From Lachnospiraceae bacterium (lineage in GTDB: Bacteria; Bacillota; Clostridia; Lachnospirales; Lachnospiraceae), in NCBI GenBank assembly GCA_021200695.1, contig JAJQGF010000211.1:1-32634 (forward strand): 32,634 bases of DNA, read 5' to 3'. The notes under the pieces are model-generated. The model did no database searches, was not told the DNA's origin, and was given only the letters and a program-made list of their open reading frames with translations. A program made the position numbers and the translations under genes. Positions 16,078-24,947 of the stretch are shown here, piece by piece. The first letter of the stretch is position 1. Every line of letters begins with the position of its first letter.

Positions 16078-17805
16078 ATGAGGATTAAAAAGCTGGTAAG
16101 TCAGAGATTTAAGGAAAGACCTGCGGACTGTGTTATCGACAGCCATGCGCTGATGATACGCGGAGGTTATATGAAGTATGTCGGCAATGGTATCTTTTCA
16201 GAATATCCGGTATTACGCCGTATAACAGCCAAGATAGAGAATATTATCAGGGAGGAAATGAATGCCATTGATGGACAGGAGGTATTGTTTCCTGTTGTCA
16301 TGCCGGCAGAGCTGTGGCAGGAATCAGGACGTTACGACAGCATCGGAAGTGAATTGGTGCGTTTTCAGGACAGAAATAAGTCGAAGATGGTGCTTGGAAT
16401 GACGCATGAGGAGGCTGCCGTTCAGTTGGTCAGGGAATATGGGCAGTCATATCAGCAGTATCCCTTTATGATTTATCAGATTCAGAGAAAATTCAGGGAT
16501 GAAGCAAGACCCAGGGCAGGAATGATACGTGTGCGCGAATTTACCATGAAGGACGCGTATTCCTTTCATACATCACAGGAGGATTTAGAGGAATATTATA
16601 AGAAATGCTATGATGCCTATAATCGTATATTTGAGCGTGTGGGAATACCGGAGGTTGTGACGGTTGCATCTGACAGCGGAATGATGGGCGGCAGCATGTC
16701 GCATGAGTATATGCTGTTAAACGAGGTAGGAGAGGATTCCATAGTATTATGCACGGAATGTGATTACAGGGCGAACATGGAGGCGGCTGAGAATATTGTT
16801 GAAAATACCGCAGCAGACAGCCTTAAGCCGCTTGAGTGCATTGAGACTCCTGACTGCAAGACGATAGAGGCGGTATGTGAATATTTAAAGAGCGATATAC
16901 TGTCCTCATGTAAGGCGGTTGTATATCAGAAGAATTCGGATGATGCCTTTGTGGTTGCCTTTGTGAGAGGCGACTATGAGGTAAATGAGACAAAGCTGCG
17001 TAATCTTGTCGGAGAGGAGCTTCACACCGCCGAGATTACGGAGGAATCTCCATTGGTTGCCGGATATATCGGACCTTACAATATCTCGGATAAGGTAAGC
17101 TATTATTGCGACTTATCCTTAAAGGGTATTGACAGTATTGTGGCAGGCGCAAATAAAGAGGGCTTCCATTATGTCAATCTTAATTTGGAAAGAGAGATTG
17201 GAAATGTGAAGTATGTTGATATTGCAAAGGTTAAGGAGGGAGGTATATGTCCGTGCTGCGGCAGACCGTCCCTGACAATCAAAAGAGGTATTGAGGTTGG
17301 AAATATTTTTCAGCTTGGTGAAAAGTATACTAAAAGCATGGGCATGCAGTATGCGGACAAGGATGGCTCTATGCATTATCCGATAATGGGCTGCTATGGT
17401 ATCGGTGTAGGCCGTCTGGCGGCATCGATATGTGAGGCCAGACATGATGAATATGGCCCAATCTGGCCTATAGCGATTGCACCGTGGGAGGTGCATATAT
17501 GCTGTCTTCGCCCGGATGATGAGGAGACAAGGCATGCGGCTGATGCTTTATATGAAAAGCTCAGTGCAGAAAGGATTGAGGTTATATATGATGACAGGGA
17601 TGGAATTCGTCCCGGTGAAATGTTTGCAGATGCCGACCTGCTTGGAGTTCCGGTACGCGCTATTATAAGTCCGAGAAATCTAAGGGAAAACATGATCGAA
17701 ATATCCACAAGAGACAAGTCTGTAAAGGCTTTGGTTGAGTCGGAGAAATGCGTGGAATATATAATAGAGCTGATAGCTAAGCTTAAGGGGAATTCCGAAC
17801 GATAA
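16078..17805 (+). CDS. proS: Prolyl-tRNA synthetase (bacterial type with editing insert)
   Basis: Charges tRNA(Pro) with proline in the cytoplasm. The 575-aa length and layout are those of bacterial ProRS: class II motif 2 in FRDEARPRAGMIRVREFTMKDAYSF, an INS editing domain roughly at residues 225-385, motif 3 in GCYGIGVGRL, then the anticodon-binding domain containing DDRDGIRPGEMFADADLLGVP. The INS domain hydrolyses Ala-tRNA(Pro); Cys-tRNA(Pro) is left to YbaK, which is also encoded in this window at 8378. The start ATG 16078 follows AAAGG at a longish distance (about 13 bases). A hairpin follows the gene at 17840-17872. Confidence 0.96.
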   Translation: MRIKKLVSQRFKERPADCVIDSHALMIRGGYMKYVGNGIFSEYPVLRRITAKIENIIREEMNAIDGQEVLFPVVMPAELWQESGRYDSIGSELVRFQDRNKSKMVLGMTHEEAAVQLVREYGQSYQQYPFMIYQIQRKFRDEARPRAGMIRVREFTMKDAYSFHTSQEDLEEYYKKCYDAYNRIFERVGIPEVVTVASDSGMMGGSMSHEYMLLNEVGEDSIVLCTECDYRANMEAAENIVENTAADSLKPLECIETPDCKTIEAVCEYLKSDILSSCKAVVYQKNSDDAFVVAFVRGDYEVNETKLRNLVGEELHTAEITEESPLVAGYIGPYNISDKVSYYCDLSLKGIDSIVAGANKEGFHYVNLNLEREIGNVKYVDIAKVKEGGICPCCGRPSLTIKRGIEVGNIFQLGEKYTKSMGMQYADKDGSMHYPIMGCYGIGVGRLAASICEARHDEYGPIWPIAIAPWEVHICCLRPDDEETRHAADALYEKLSAERIEVIYDDRDGIRPGEMFADADLLGVPVRAIISPRNLRENMIEISTRDKSVKALVESEKCVEYIIELIAKLKGNSER

Positions 17806-17839
17806 AAATTAAGCGCGGGGAATGCCTGCATAAAAGGAA

Positions 17840-17872
17840 ACGGTGTAACCCCGTCATTGGTGGTTACACCGT
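17840..17872 (-). terminator. Hairpin between convergent proS and DUF305 gene
   Basis: ACGGTGTAACC (17840-17850) pairs perfectly with GGTTACACCGT (17862-17872) around an 11-nt loop. On the minus strand the stem runs into TTTCCTTTTATG, a fair T-rich tail. On the plus strand the tail is weak. It probably ends the minus-strand gene at 17893 and may serve both. Confidence 0.55.
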
Positions 17873-17892
17873 AATGCTTTAAAAATACCACA

Positions 17893-18474
17893 TTATTTGC
17901 ATGATGCATTTGTAATATTACACAGCAGACACTCCATCTGCCTTATGCCCTTTTTCTGCGATTTTATGATGGCGTCAAGTATCGGCCTGAGCTGTGGACA
18001 TATAGTAAAGCAAAGCGCATTTTCTGACATTCTTACGGCACCCTGATGGTGCGGAATCATTTCACGCATGAAATTTTCATTTATATTGTTGGTGGATACT
18101 GCATTCTTCATTTCACAGAACATTTCTGTGGTTATTCTGTCATAATATTTATAGTATGTCTGAAGCTCCTTTCTGCTGTTTTGCAGTCCGCCGCAGCAGT
18201 CAAGCACCCGCTTCATATCATCAATGCTTTTTGTCTGCTCGGTAATTATATTGGAGGCTATCTCCTGCAGGGGTATGAAGGTGGTATACTTCAAAAGGTT
18301 GCGCGACATTTCGATAGCAGCCATATGATGAGGTATCATTTGTACAATAAAGTTGTGAGATATGCTGTCTGTCAATTCTGCGCAGGTCATTCCGTGAATC
18401 ATTTCCTCAAGTATTTCATAAAAGCGGGAAAGATATTTTTCTGTGACATTGCTTAGGGCTTGCTGATTATTCAT
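17893..18474 (-). CDS. DUF305 protein with two MIPHH motifs
   Basis: A 193-aa helical protein with the DUF305 signature twice: MIPHH at residues 46-50 followed by MAAIEMS, and MIPHH at 139-143 followed by QGAVRMS. DUF305 proteins have ferritin-like four-helix folds, and some bind copper or other metals. No signal peptide is seen, so it is probably cytoplasmic or spore/envelope associated by another route. Cysteines (CC at 93-94 and a C-terminal CLLC) could add metal ligands. The reading frame is open to 18627, but AGGAG 10 bases upstream supports ATG 18474. It diverges from the kinase-phosphatase gene. The function is unknown. Confidence 0.75.
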   Translation of the reverse strand: MNNQQALSNVTEKYLSRFYEILEEMIHGMTCAELTDSISHNFIVQMIPHHMAAIEMSRNLLKYTTFIPLQEIASNIITEQTKSIDDMKRVLDCCGGLQNSRKELQTYYKYYDRITTEMFCEMKNAVSTNNINENFMREMIPHHQGAVRMSENALCFTICPQLRPILDAIIKSQKKGIRQMECLLCNITNASCK

Positions 18475-18499
18475 ATCTTCAGTCTCCTGGCTGTGTGTT

Positions 18500-18527
18500 T
18501 GTATATAATTATGTAAGTAAGGTGTAA
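18500..18527 (-). promoter_or_regulatory. Possible promoter of the DUF305 gene
   Basis: On the minus strand, TTACAC (18522-18527), 16 bp and TATACA (18500-18505) precede ATG 18474 by 25 bases. Both hexamers are only moderate matches. Confidence 0.35.
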
Positions 18528-18576
18528 TTTGTGCAGACCTGTTAATGCTCCGCGTTTTTAACCGTGCGTCCTTCGG

Positions 18577-18605
18577 TTGACTAAACACAGGCCGGATGTT
18601 ACGAT
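18577..18605 (+). promoter_or_regulatory. Promoter of the kinase-PP2C gene
   Basis: TTGACT (18577-18582), a 17-bp spacer and TACGAT (18600-18605) lie 58 bases before ATG 18664. It is divergent from the DUF305 promoter about 50 bp away. Confidence 0.6.
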
Positions 18606-18663
18606 TATTATAAGAGCTTGCGGGCATTATTCAGACGTATATTGCTTGATGTGGGGTGTATGT

Positions 18664-20238
18664 ATGGAGGATTTAAAGGAAAAGCCTCTGCCTGTGGGAG
18701 GTATATTGAAAAACAGATACCGGATTATTTCAGTGCTTGGGATGGGCGGCTTTGGAATTACCTACCGTGCGGAGGACAGACTTTTAAACTGTTATGTGGC
18801 GGTTAAGGGCTCCTCTTTGGGATTTAAACGTGAGGCAGCTCTTCTGGAGGCGGTAAGGGATGTGCCGTACATTGCCCGGCTCAGGGATTATTTTGAGGAG
18901 GCCGGAACAGAGTATATAGTTCTTAATCTGATTGAGGGGAAGACTCTCTTGGAATATGCAAAGGAATGCGGAGGAACGCTTCCGGCGGCGGAGGCGCTCT
19001 CTCTGCTTAGAAACACCTTTGACACTTTATTGAAGCTGCACGATATTGGATATATACACAGGGATATAAGTCCGGGAAATCTCATGCTTTCCGAGGATAA
19101 CCGGGTTTATCTTATTGATTTTGGCGCTGCGGCTTCTTTTGGGGAAAATAACAAATCGGATGATAAACCCATATTCAGGCATAAGGGACTTGAGGCGCCT
19201 GAGCATTCGCAGCCTGACCTTCAGGGACCGTGGACTGATATTTTTTCATTATGCGCGACGATAGTATATCTGATTACGGGAGAGGGAATTGCAGAAGCAA
19301 GGGACAGGCAGCTTTTTGACAGGCTGCCCCGGCTTCTGACGCGGAGCGCTCTTTCCTCAAGGCAGCAGAATGCGCTTATTAAAGGATTGAACCCGGATAT
19401 AAGCCGACGTTTTGCAGATGCAGGGCAGATATATGAGGAGCTCTACGGCGAAGAGCTGACAGCGGGGGAGACTGCGGAGGAGTGGAGAGTCTTTTATCAT
19501 GCCAGAACCTATATTGGCTCGAGACAGCTGAATCAGGATAATTTTGCGGTGGATTCGCTTTTTTACTATAAGGGAGAGGACTGTGAACAGTCCGGAGTCT
19601 TAAGCTGCCGTCCGAAGGAGATACATGTGGCTGTCGTGTGCGATGGCGTAGGGGGCTCAAACCACGGAGAGCTTGCAGCAAAGGCTGCGGTGCAGGCAGT
19701 AATACATTTTGCGGAGGCACACCCCGAAGGAGATGCCCTGCCTGACAGACTGCTGGAGGAGCTGCTGGATCAGATAAATGAAAAAATATTGCAGCTGGGT
19801 GAAAAAATCGGTCGCACAGCGACCACCCTGTCGCTTCTTATGTGGAGGGGAGACCGCTGTTACGCGGTAAATATAGGAGACAGCCCGATTTATTTTCTGC
19901 GCGGGGGAAGACTTAAAAGAATCAGCACACCGCATACGAGGGCTGAGCTTAACATAATGCAGCAGAAGCCGCTTCAGCTGAGGGATTGTAATACATTGAT
20001 GAAGTATTTGGGCAAAAGCGGTGTGACTGGAAGCCAGATGGCGGATTTTTATTATGGGAGGCTTATGAAGGGCGACACCCTTCTGATTTGCTCGGACGGT
20101 GTTTCCAAAAAGCTTGAGGAGAGCCGCCTGAAAAGATATCTTGCCAAAAAGGAAGGCAAATCCATTCCGGCAATATTTAAAGCGATAGAAAAAAGTGAGC
20201 ATAACGATAACTGCACTGCGATTGTACTGAAATTTTAG
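18664..20238 (+). CDS. Ser/Thr protein kinase fused to PP2C-type phosphatase
   Basis: A 524-aa soluble protein with two complete signalling enzymes. Residues about 18-262 are a Hanks-type kinase: Gly loop GMGGFG (26-31), Lys48 in VAVKG, catalytic HRD (132-134) with Asn139, DFG (152-154) and APE (178-180). Residues about 278-524 are a PP2C phosphatase: RTYIGSRQLNQDN with Asp292, CDGVGG with Asp327, TTLSLL, NIGDSPIYFL, LICSDGVS and a terminal DNCTAIVL. All metal ligands expected for both are present. No transmembrane or PASTA segment exists. The frame is open to 18577, but ATG 18664 gives a standard kinase N-terminus; its GGGGT ribosome binding site is weak. Substrates are unknown. Confidence 0.88.
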   Translation: MEDLKEKPLPVGGILKNRYRIISVLGMGGFGITYRAEDRLLNCYVAVKGSSLGFKREAALLEAVRDVPYIARLRDYFEEAGTEYIVLNLIEGKTLLEYAKECGGTLPAAEALSLLRNTFDTLLKLHDIGYIHRDISPGNLMLSEDNRVYLIDFGAAASFGENNKSDDKPIFRHKGLEAPEHSQPDLQGPWTDIFSLCATIVYLITGEGIAEARDRQLFDRLPRLLTRSALSSRQQNALIKGLNPDISRRFADAGQIYEELYGEELTAGETAEEWRVFYHARTYIGSRQLNQDNFAVDSLFYYKGEDCEQSGVLSCRPKEIHVAVVCDGVGGSNHGELAAKAAVQAVIHFAEAHPEGDALPDRLLEELLDQINEKILQLGEKIGRTATTLSLLMWRGDRCYAVNIGDSPIYFLRGGRLKRISTPHTRAELNIMQQKPLQLRDCNTLMKYLGKSGVTGSQMADFYYGRLMKGDTLLICSDGVSKKLEESRLKRYLAKKEGKSIPAIFKAIEKSEHNDNCTAIVLKF

Positions 20239-20266
20239 AAAAGGCGGAGCGGAAATTTTTTGAACA

Positions 20267-20295
20267 TTGTAAATTTGCATGCATGCTTATATAAT
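20267..20295 (+). promoter_or_regulatory. Promoter of the acyltransferase-3 gene
   Basis: TTGTAA (20267-20272), a 17-bp spacer and a perfect TATAAT (20290-20295) stand 41 bases before ATG 20337. No terminator is visible between the kinase-phosphatase stop and this promoter. Confidence 0.65.
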
Positions 20296-20336
20296 ATAGC
20301 TGTAAATAATTATGCTTTAAGAGAGAGTCTGTATAT

Positions 20337-21548
20337 ATGAGAGTAAACAGGGATAACGGGATGCTTAACAAGGACGGTCCGACAGCGGTTATATTAAAGG
20401 AAAAAAACGGAAAGCCTGCCAGACTGGCAAACATGGAGCTGCTGCGCTGCATCGCAATGATGATGATTGTTGTGCTGCATTATTTGGGAAAGGGAGATAT
20501 TCTTGCGGATTTGTCACAGCCGCAGCTTACAGACTATGGTGCGGCGGCATGGATATTGGAGTGCTTCTGCATTGTTGCGGTAAATGTTTATATGCTTATA
20601 AGCGGGTATTTTTCGCGCGTATCCTCCTTCAGGCTTTCAAAGCTGCTGAAGCTGTATATACAGGTATGGCTTTATTCTGTGATAATTGGATTTGCTGCTT
20701 ACTTTTTAGGGATATATCCCGCAGAGGAATTTAGCTTTCATTATGTGCTTACACTTGTGCTTCCCATAACTATGGGGCATTATTGGTTTATGACCGCGTA
20801 CGTATTTATGTATATACTTATGCCTTTATGTGCAATGGCGATAAAATATATGAACAGGAGGCAGATGCAGGCGGCGATTGCACTGCTGCTTGTATTTAAC
20901 TGCTTATTGAAATCAGTTATTCCCGCAAGACTTGAAATGGACGGTCAGGGATATGATTTTATGTGGTATCTTTGTGTATTTATGGTGGCAGCATATATAG
21001 GGAGGTTTGCAGGAGGAGCTGTTGTACATTGGCTTCAGGGCATTATCATTTATTTCACAGGGGTTGTATTAATATTTGTCGAGCTTATGGCGCTTCATAT
21101 TGTGTATGTAAAAACGGGAAGCCTTGAGCATATTATAAAGATAAGCATAGAGTATAACCATATTTTCCCCCTGATAGCGGCAATAGGGCTGTTCATGGCA
21201 TTTTTAAAAATAAATATCCGTGGAAGGGCAGCGGCGATAATCACTAAAATATCACCATATACCCTGGGGGTTTATCTGCTGCATGAAAATATTGCACTGC
21301 GTTATAAATGGCAGAAATGGCTTTGGGCCGACAGGATTGACAGCGTAGGAAATATGCTTATGTTTACGGCTGCTGCAGTTGTGGTGGTATTTATTGTCGG
21401 GATTGCGGCGGATGTTCTCAGGGAGCGTCTGATGCGAGGACTGCATGCGGCATTTATGCATCTGAAGCCGTACAGATTTATTGTGGGCAGGATAAATGAC
21501 GTTGGTGAGCTTTTTTCAGGAGATTATTATGGACAGGGACACGATTAA
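20337..21548 (+). CDS. Acyltransferase-3 family membrane protein (OafA-like)
   Basis: A 403-aa integral membrane protein of the acyltransferase-3 family, which O-acylates sugars of surface polysaccharides, teichoic acids or similar molecules. The N-terminal ANMELLRCIAMMMIVVLHY block has the conserved Arg37 and His48, followed by about ten hydrophobic segments and the family-like GHYWFMTAYVFMYILMPL. The ribosome binding site before ATG 20337 is weak (GAGAGAG); ATG 20361 is an alternative start. The 3' end overlaps the next membrane-protein gene by 20 bases, so the two are probably translated together and act on the same envelope substrate. Confidence 0.8.
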   Translation: MRVNRDNGMLNKDGPTAVILKEKNGKPARLANMELLRCIAMMMIVVLHYLGKGDILADLSQPQLTDYGAAAWILECFCIVAVNVYMLISGYFSRVSSFRLSKLLKLYIQVWLYSVIIGFAAYFLGIYPAEEFSFHYVLTLVLPITMGHYWFMTAYVFMYILMPLCAMAIKYMNRRQMQAAIALLLVFNCLLKSVIPARLEMDGQGYDFMWYLCVFMVAAYIGRFAGGAVVHWLQGIIIYFTGVVLIFVELMALHIVYVKTGSLEHIIKISIEYNHIFPLIAAIGLFMAFLKINIRGRAAAIITKISPYTLGVYLLHENIALRYKWQKWLWADRIDSVGNMLMFTAAAVVVVFIVGIAADVLRERLMRGLHAAFMHLKPYRFIVGRINDVGELFSGDYYGQGHD

Positions 21549-23463
21549 TAACGGGCTTATATCAAAAAGCTGCAGAATACAGGATGTTGTTTTTATTATA
21601 ATATTAGCCATATATCCGCTGAGGCATATTGCCTGTGGAATTGACCTGTGGGACACGGGCTATAATTATGCAAATTTTGAATATATGGGTTTGGAGCATA
21701 TGGATTCCATGTGGCTTTTTTCAACGTATCTGGCAAATGCAGTCGGGTATTTGATAACAAAGCTGCCTTTTGCCTTAAGTCTGCTTGGGATGAATCTATA
21801 TACAGGGCTGTTTGTCAGTGTACTTGCAGTATCTGGGTATTTTTTCTGTACAAGAAAGCTTGGAATAGTTAGATATATAGTATTTGCGGGAGAGCTTATT
21901 GCCATAAGCCTTTGCTGGTGTCCGACGGCACTGCTTTATAATTATCTTACATATGTATTACTTCTGGTGTGTGTGATTCTGCTGTATTGCGGGCTTACGG
22001 AGAATAAAAATTTATTCCTTTTCATTGCGGGGCTTTGTCTCGGCGCAAATGTGCTTGTGAGGTTTTCAAATCTTCCTGAGGCTGCGCTGATAGTCGCAGT
22101 GTGGGCTTACGGCATAATAGAATGGCTTGATGCCAAAAGGGCTGCGGACGGTCTGCTTCGTAAGACTGTATATCGTACATTGATATGTCTTGGAGGAGAG
22201 CTTACAGCCCTGTCTGTTTTGCTTCTATATATACATATACGTTACGGAATCGGACAGTATGCGGAGGGTATACGGAGGCTTTTTGCGATGACGGATAATG
22301 CCACGGATTACAGGGCCGATTCCATGTTATTTAGCATGCTTACGGATTACACGGAGAATCTGTATTGGGTTGTGCGGATACTTGCTATTATTGCCGTGGG
22401 GATGATTGTATTTTTTATTGCAGGGCTGTTTAAGGGAAGAAAAAGAAGGCTTTTTGTAAATGCGGCGCGTACGGTCAGCGTAATTTTGGCGGCGCTGATG
22501 GTGGCATGGCTTTATTACAGGGGCTTTTGTTCAGTTCAGTTTTTCACCTACGGACCCATACGCCGTCCGGCGATAGTTTTTCTTATGCTGTCCATGGCTG
22601 TTGGCATGGTGCGAATATTTGACATGAGGGCGCCTAAGGAGGAGAAGCTAATAAGCGGTCTTGTCATTCTGGTGATACTGATTACTTCAATTGGAAGCAA
22701 TAACAAGACATATCCCAGCATAAACAATCTGTTTGTGGCAGCGCCATATACTCTGTGGGAAATGTACAAATTTATTAAAAATGTAAGTGACAGGCGGCCG
22801 GGCGGACTTCTTATAAGCCTATGTCCGGCAAAATGTATTATTACTGCATTTCTTCTTATGTTTGCCGTACAGTGTGCGGGCTTTGGCATGGTATTTGTAT
22901 TCGCAGAGGCAACAGGTGCGCAGGATATGACTGCAGAGGTTACAAACAATGACATTCTTGCGGGTATTAAAATGAATCCCGAGAGAGCGGTCTGGATGAC
23001 TGAGCTCTCGGAATATGTTGATGAAAACAGCCTTACGGGAGAGGAGGTAATCCTTTTCGGACAGCTTCCCGCATTATCCTTTTATCTGCAGATGCCGTCA
23101 GCGTTCAATCCGTGGAGTGATTTGACCTCATACAGCGCTGAGACCTTCGGTAAGGAGCTGGGTGAGACGGCGGACAGAGTGGAATCGGATTCTGCCTATC
23201 AGCCGGTTATAATACTTGAAAATAAATACGCGGAGTGTCTGGAGGGGCTTCTGGATAAATCCGAAAACCTTCAGGAAGTAAACAGCGATGATATATTACA
23301 GAGCATTTTGGGTGAAAATGCTCAGAGTGCTTCGGTTCAGGAGAAAACTGCGGCGGAAAAATTTGTCATGCTGCTTAAATTTGTAGATAATTATGGATAT
23401 GATATAGGATTTAGAAATGATAAGTTTGCAGTGCTTACAATAACCTCCGGGCGAGATGCTTAA
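21529..23463 (+). CDS. Large polytopic membrane protein, GT-C-like glycosyltransferase candidate
   Basis: A 644-aa protein with a dozen or so hydrophobic segments up to about residue 470, then a polar C-terminal domain of roughly 170 residues likely outside the cell. The first loop has GIDLWDTGYNY with Asp42, a loop acid similar in place to that of GT-C enzymes and to the two other membrane proteins in this window, though overall similarity to them is not obvious. An upstream in-frame ATG at 21496 exists, but CAGGAGA 7 bases before ATG 21529 is decisive. The gene overlaps the acyltransferase by 20 bases. Transfer or export of a surface glycan is inferred. Confidence 0.5.
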   Translation: MDRDTINNGLISKSCRIQDVVFIIILAIYPLRHIACGIDLWDTGYNYANFEYMGLEHMDSMWLFSTYLANAVGYLITKLPFALSLLGMNLYTGLFVSVLAVSGYFFCTRKLGIVRYIVFAGELIAISLCWCPTALLYNYLTYVLLLVCVILLYCGLTENKNLFLFIAGLCLGANVLVRFSNLPEAALIVAVWAYGIIEWLDAKRAADGLLRKTVYRTLICLGGELTALSVLLLYIHIRYGIGQYAEGIRRLFAMTDNATDYRADSMLFSMLTDYTENLYWVVRILAIIAVGMIVFFIAGLFKGRKRRLFVNAARTVSVILAALMVAWLYYRGFCSVQFFTYGPIRRPAIVFLMLSMAVGMVRIFDMRAPKEEKLISGLVILVILITSIGSNNKTYPSINNLFVAAPYTLWEMYKFIKNVSDRRPGGLLISLCPAKCIITAFLLMFAVQCAGFGMVFVFAEATGAQDMTAEVTNNDILAGIKMNPERAVWMTELSEYVDENSLTGEEVILFGQLPALSFYLQMPSAFNPWSDLTSYSAETFGKELGETADRVESDSAYQPVIILENKYAECLEGLLDKSENLQEVNSDDILQSILGENAQSASVQEKTAAEKFVMLLKFVDNYGYDIGFRNDKFAVLTITSGRDA

Positions 23464-23527
23464 TCACGTAAATTATGCTCTGAGCACGGATAGTTACATA
23501 AGGCGTCAGTTTTTTATTCAACAGGTC

Positions 23528-23556
23528 TTGATAAATACGAACATATGTGCTACCAT
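23528..23556 (+). promoter_or_regulatory. Promoter of the radical SAM/DUF4130/helicase cassette
   Basis: TTGATA (23528-23533), a 17-bp spacer and TACCAT (23551-23556). LexA-like box 1 occupies the spacer, and box 2 starts just before the expected +1. The preceding sequence 23464-23527 has no clear terminator for the upstream gene. Confidence 0.55.
23538..23551 (+). promoter_or_regulatory. LexA-like (SOS) box 1
   Basis: CGAACATATGTGCT agrees with the Bacillus-type LexA consensus CGAACRNRYGTTYG at 12 of 14 positions and lies between the -35 and -10 boxes, where a bound repressor would block transcription. Confidence 0.55.
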
Positions 23557-23561
23557 AAAGA

Positions 23562-23575
23562 CAAACAAATGTTTG
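23562..23575 (+). promoter_or_regulatory. LexA-like (SOS) box 2
   Basis: CAAACAAATGTTTG agrees with CGAACRNRYGTTYG at 13 of 14 positions. Its centre is 24 bp from that of box 1, and it spans the probable transcription start. The two boxes together suggest DNA-damage control of the cassette. Confidence 0.6.
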
Positions 23576-23590
23576 TATTGAGAGGGCAGA

Positions 23591-24943
23591 ATGGAATTTT
23601 TGACGGCAGGGCAGGATATGCCATTAATGGACAAGCTAGCGATACTTACCGGCGCAGCTAAATATGATGTTGCATGCACCTCCAGCGGTGTGGACAGAAG
23701 AGGTAGCGGTTCCTCTGTCGGAAGCTGTGTGGCATCGGGAATATGCCACAGCTTCAGCAGTGATGGGCGATGTATTTCTCTGCTGAAGATATTGATGACG
23801 AATGAGTGTATATATGACTGTAAGTATTGTATAAACAGACGTTCAAATGATACTCTGAGGACAATATTTACACCTGATGAGATATGTACGCTTACCATGG
23901 AGTTTTACAGGCGTAACTATATTGAAGGCTTATTCTTAAGCTCAGGCATAGTTAACAGCCCGACATATACAATGGAGCTTATTTTCCGCACATTGTTTTT
24001 GCTTCGCAGAAAATATCGCTTTAACGGATATATACATGTAAAGGCTATTCCCGGCGCGGCGCCTGAGTTAATAAGACAGACGGGCTTTCTGGCCGACAGA
24101 ATGAGCTGCAATCTGGAGCTTCCCACTGCTGATGGGCTTAAGGCGCTTGCACCTAATAAGCACAGAAAAAGTATTTTGACGCCGATGCGTCAGATTCAGG
24201 AGGAGATACATTCCAACCGGAATGAGCTTGTGCTCTACCGCAATGCGCCGAAGTTTGTAGCAGGAGGGCAGTCGACCCAGATGATTGTGGGTGCGACGGG
24301 AGAGAGCGATTATCAGATAATGTCGGTGGCACAGGGGCTTTATGAGCGCTTCGAGCTAAAGAGGGTATTTTACTCGGCATTTGTGCGGGTAAACGATGAT
24401 AAGAATCTGCCGGTACTTCCCGGAGGGCCGCCGCTCATGAGAGAGCATAGACTGTATCAGGCCGACTGGCTGTTGAGATTTTATGGCTTTAAGGCTGAAG
24501 AGCTGTTGAGTGAGGACAGACCCTTTTTTAATGTTCTGCTGGACCCAAAGGAGGATTGGGCAGTGAGACATCTTGAGCAGTTTCCTGTAGAGATAAACAG
24601 CGCTTCTTATGATATGCTTTTGAGAGTGCCGGGTATAGGAGTGAACAGCGCAAGGCGTATTGTGGCAGCCAGACGCAGCGGCAGGCTTAATTTTGATAAT
24701 CTAAGGAAGATGGGCATCGTGCTGAAGCGCGCGCTGTATTTTATAACCTGCAGTGGAAAAATGATGTATAACACAAAGCTTGACGAGGATTATATAGTGA
24801 GGAGGCTCACGGAGAGCAAGGACCGCATACGGCTTGGCAGTGACGCTATGACATTCAGACAGATGTCGCTTTTTGATGACGGAGCTTTTCAAGCGGATGT
24901 TAAGCAGGAGGAGAAAATTCATACCGTGGTCGGAGAGGTATAG
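23591..24943 (+). CDS. Putative DNA modification/repair radical SAM protein
   Basis: A 450-aa member of the radical SAM group usually paired with a DUF4130/UDG-like partner (TIGR03916-like). The cluster motif CX3CX2C is Cys73, Cys77, Cys80 in NECIYDCKYC. N-terminal KYDVACTSSGVDRRG and four further cysteines (29, 46, 52, 61) are typical of the family. The C-terminal half has a helix-hairpin-helix, VPGIGVNSARRIV at 346-358, a non-specific DNA-binding element. The reaction is unknown. GAGAGGG lies 5 bases before ATG 23591. The promoter carries two LexA-like boxes, and the partner gene starts 4 bases after the stop. Confidence 0.85.
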   Translation: MEFLTAGQDMPLMDKLAILTGAAKYDVACTSSGVDRRGSGSSVGSCVASGICHSFSSDGRCISLLKILMTNECIYDCKYCINRRSNDTLRTIFTPDEICTLTMEFYRRNYIEGLFLSSGIVNSPTYTMELIFRTLFLLRRKYRFNGYIHVKAIPGAAPELIRQTGFLADRMSCNLELPTADGLKALAPNKHRKSILTPMRQIQEEIHSNRNELVLYRNAPKFVAGGQSTQMIVGATGESDYQIMSVAQGLYERFELKRVFYSAFVRVNDDKNLPVLPGGPPLMREHRLYQADWLLRFYGFKAEELLSEDRPFFNVLLDPKEDWAVRHLEQFPVEINSASYDMLLRVPGIGVNSARRIVAARRSGRLNFDNLRKMGIVLKRALYFITCSGKMMYNTKLDEDYIVRRLTESKDRIRLGSDAMTFRQMSLFDDGAFQADVKQEEKIHTVVGEV

Positions 24944-24947
24944 CTTT

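Noticed and set aside
18577-18663. Longer kinase-PP2C N-terminus starting at 18577
   Set aside because: It would begin inside the probable -35 box at 18577-18582 and contains no family-like residues.
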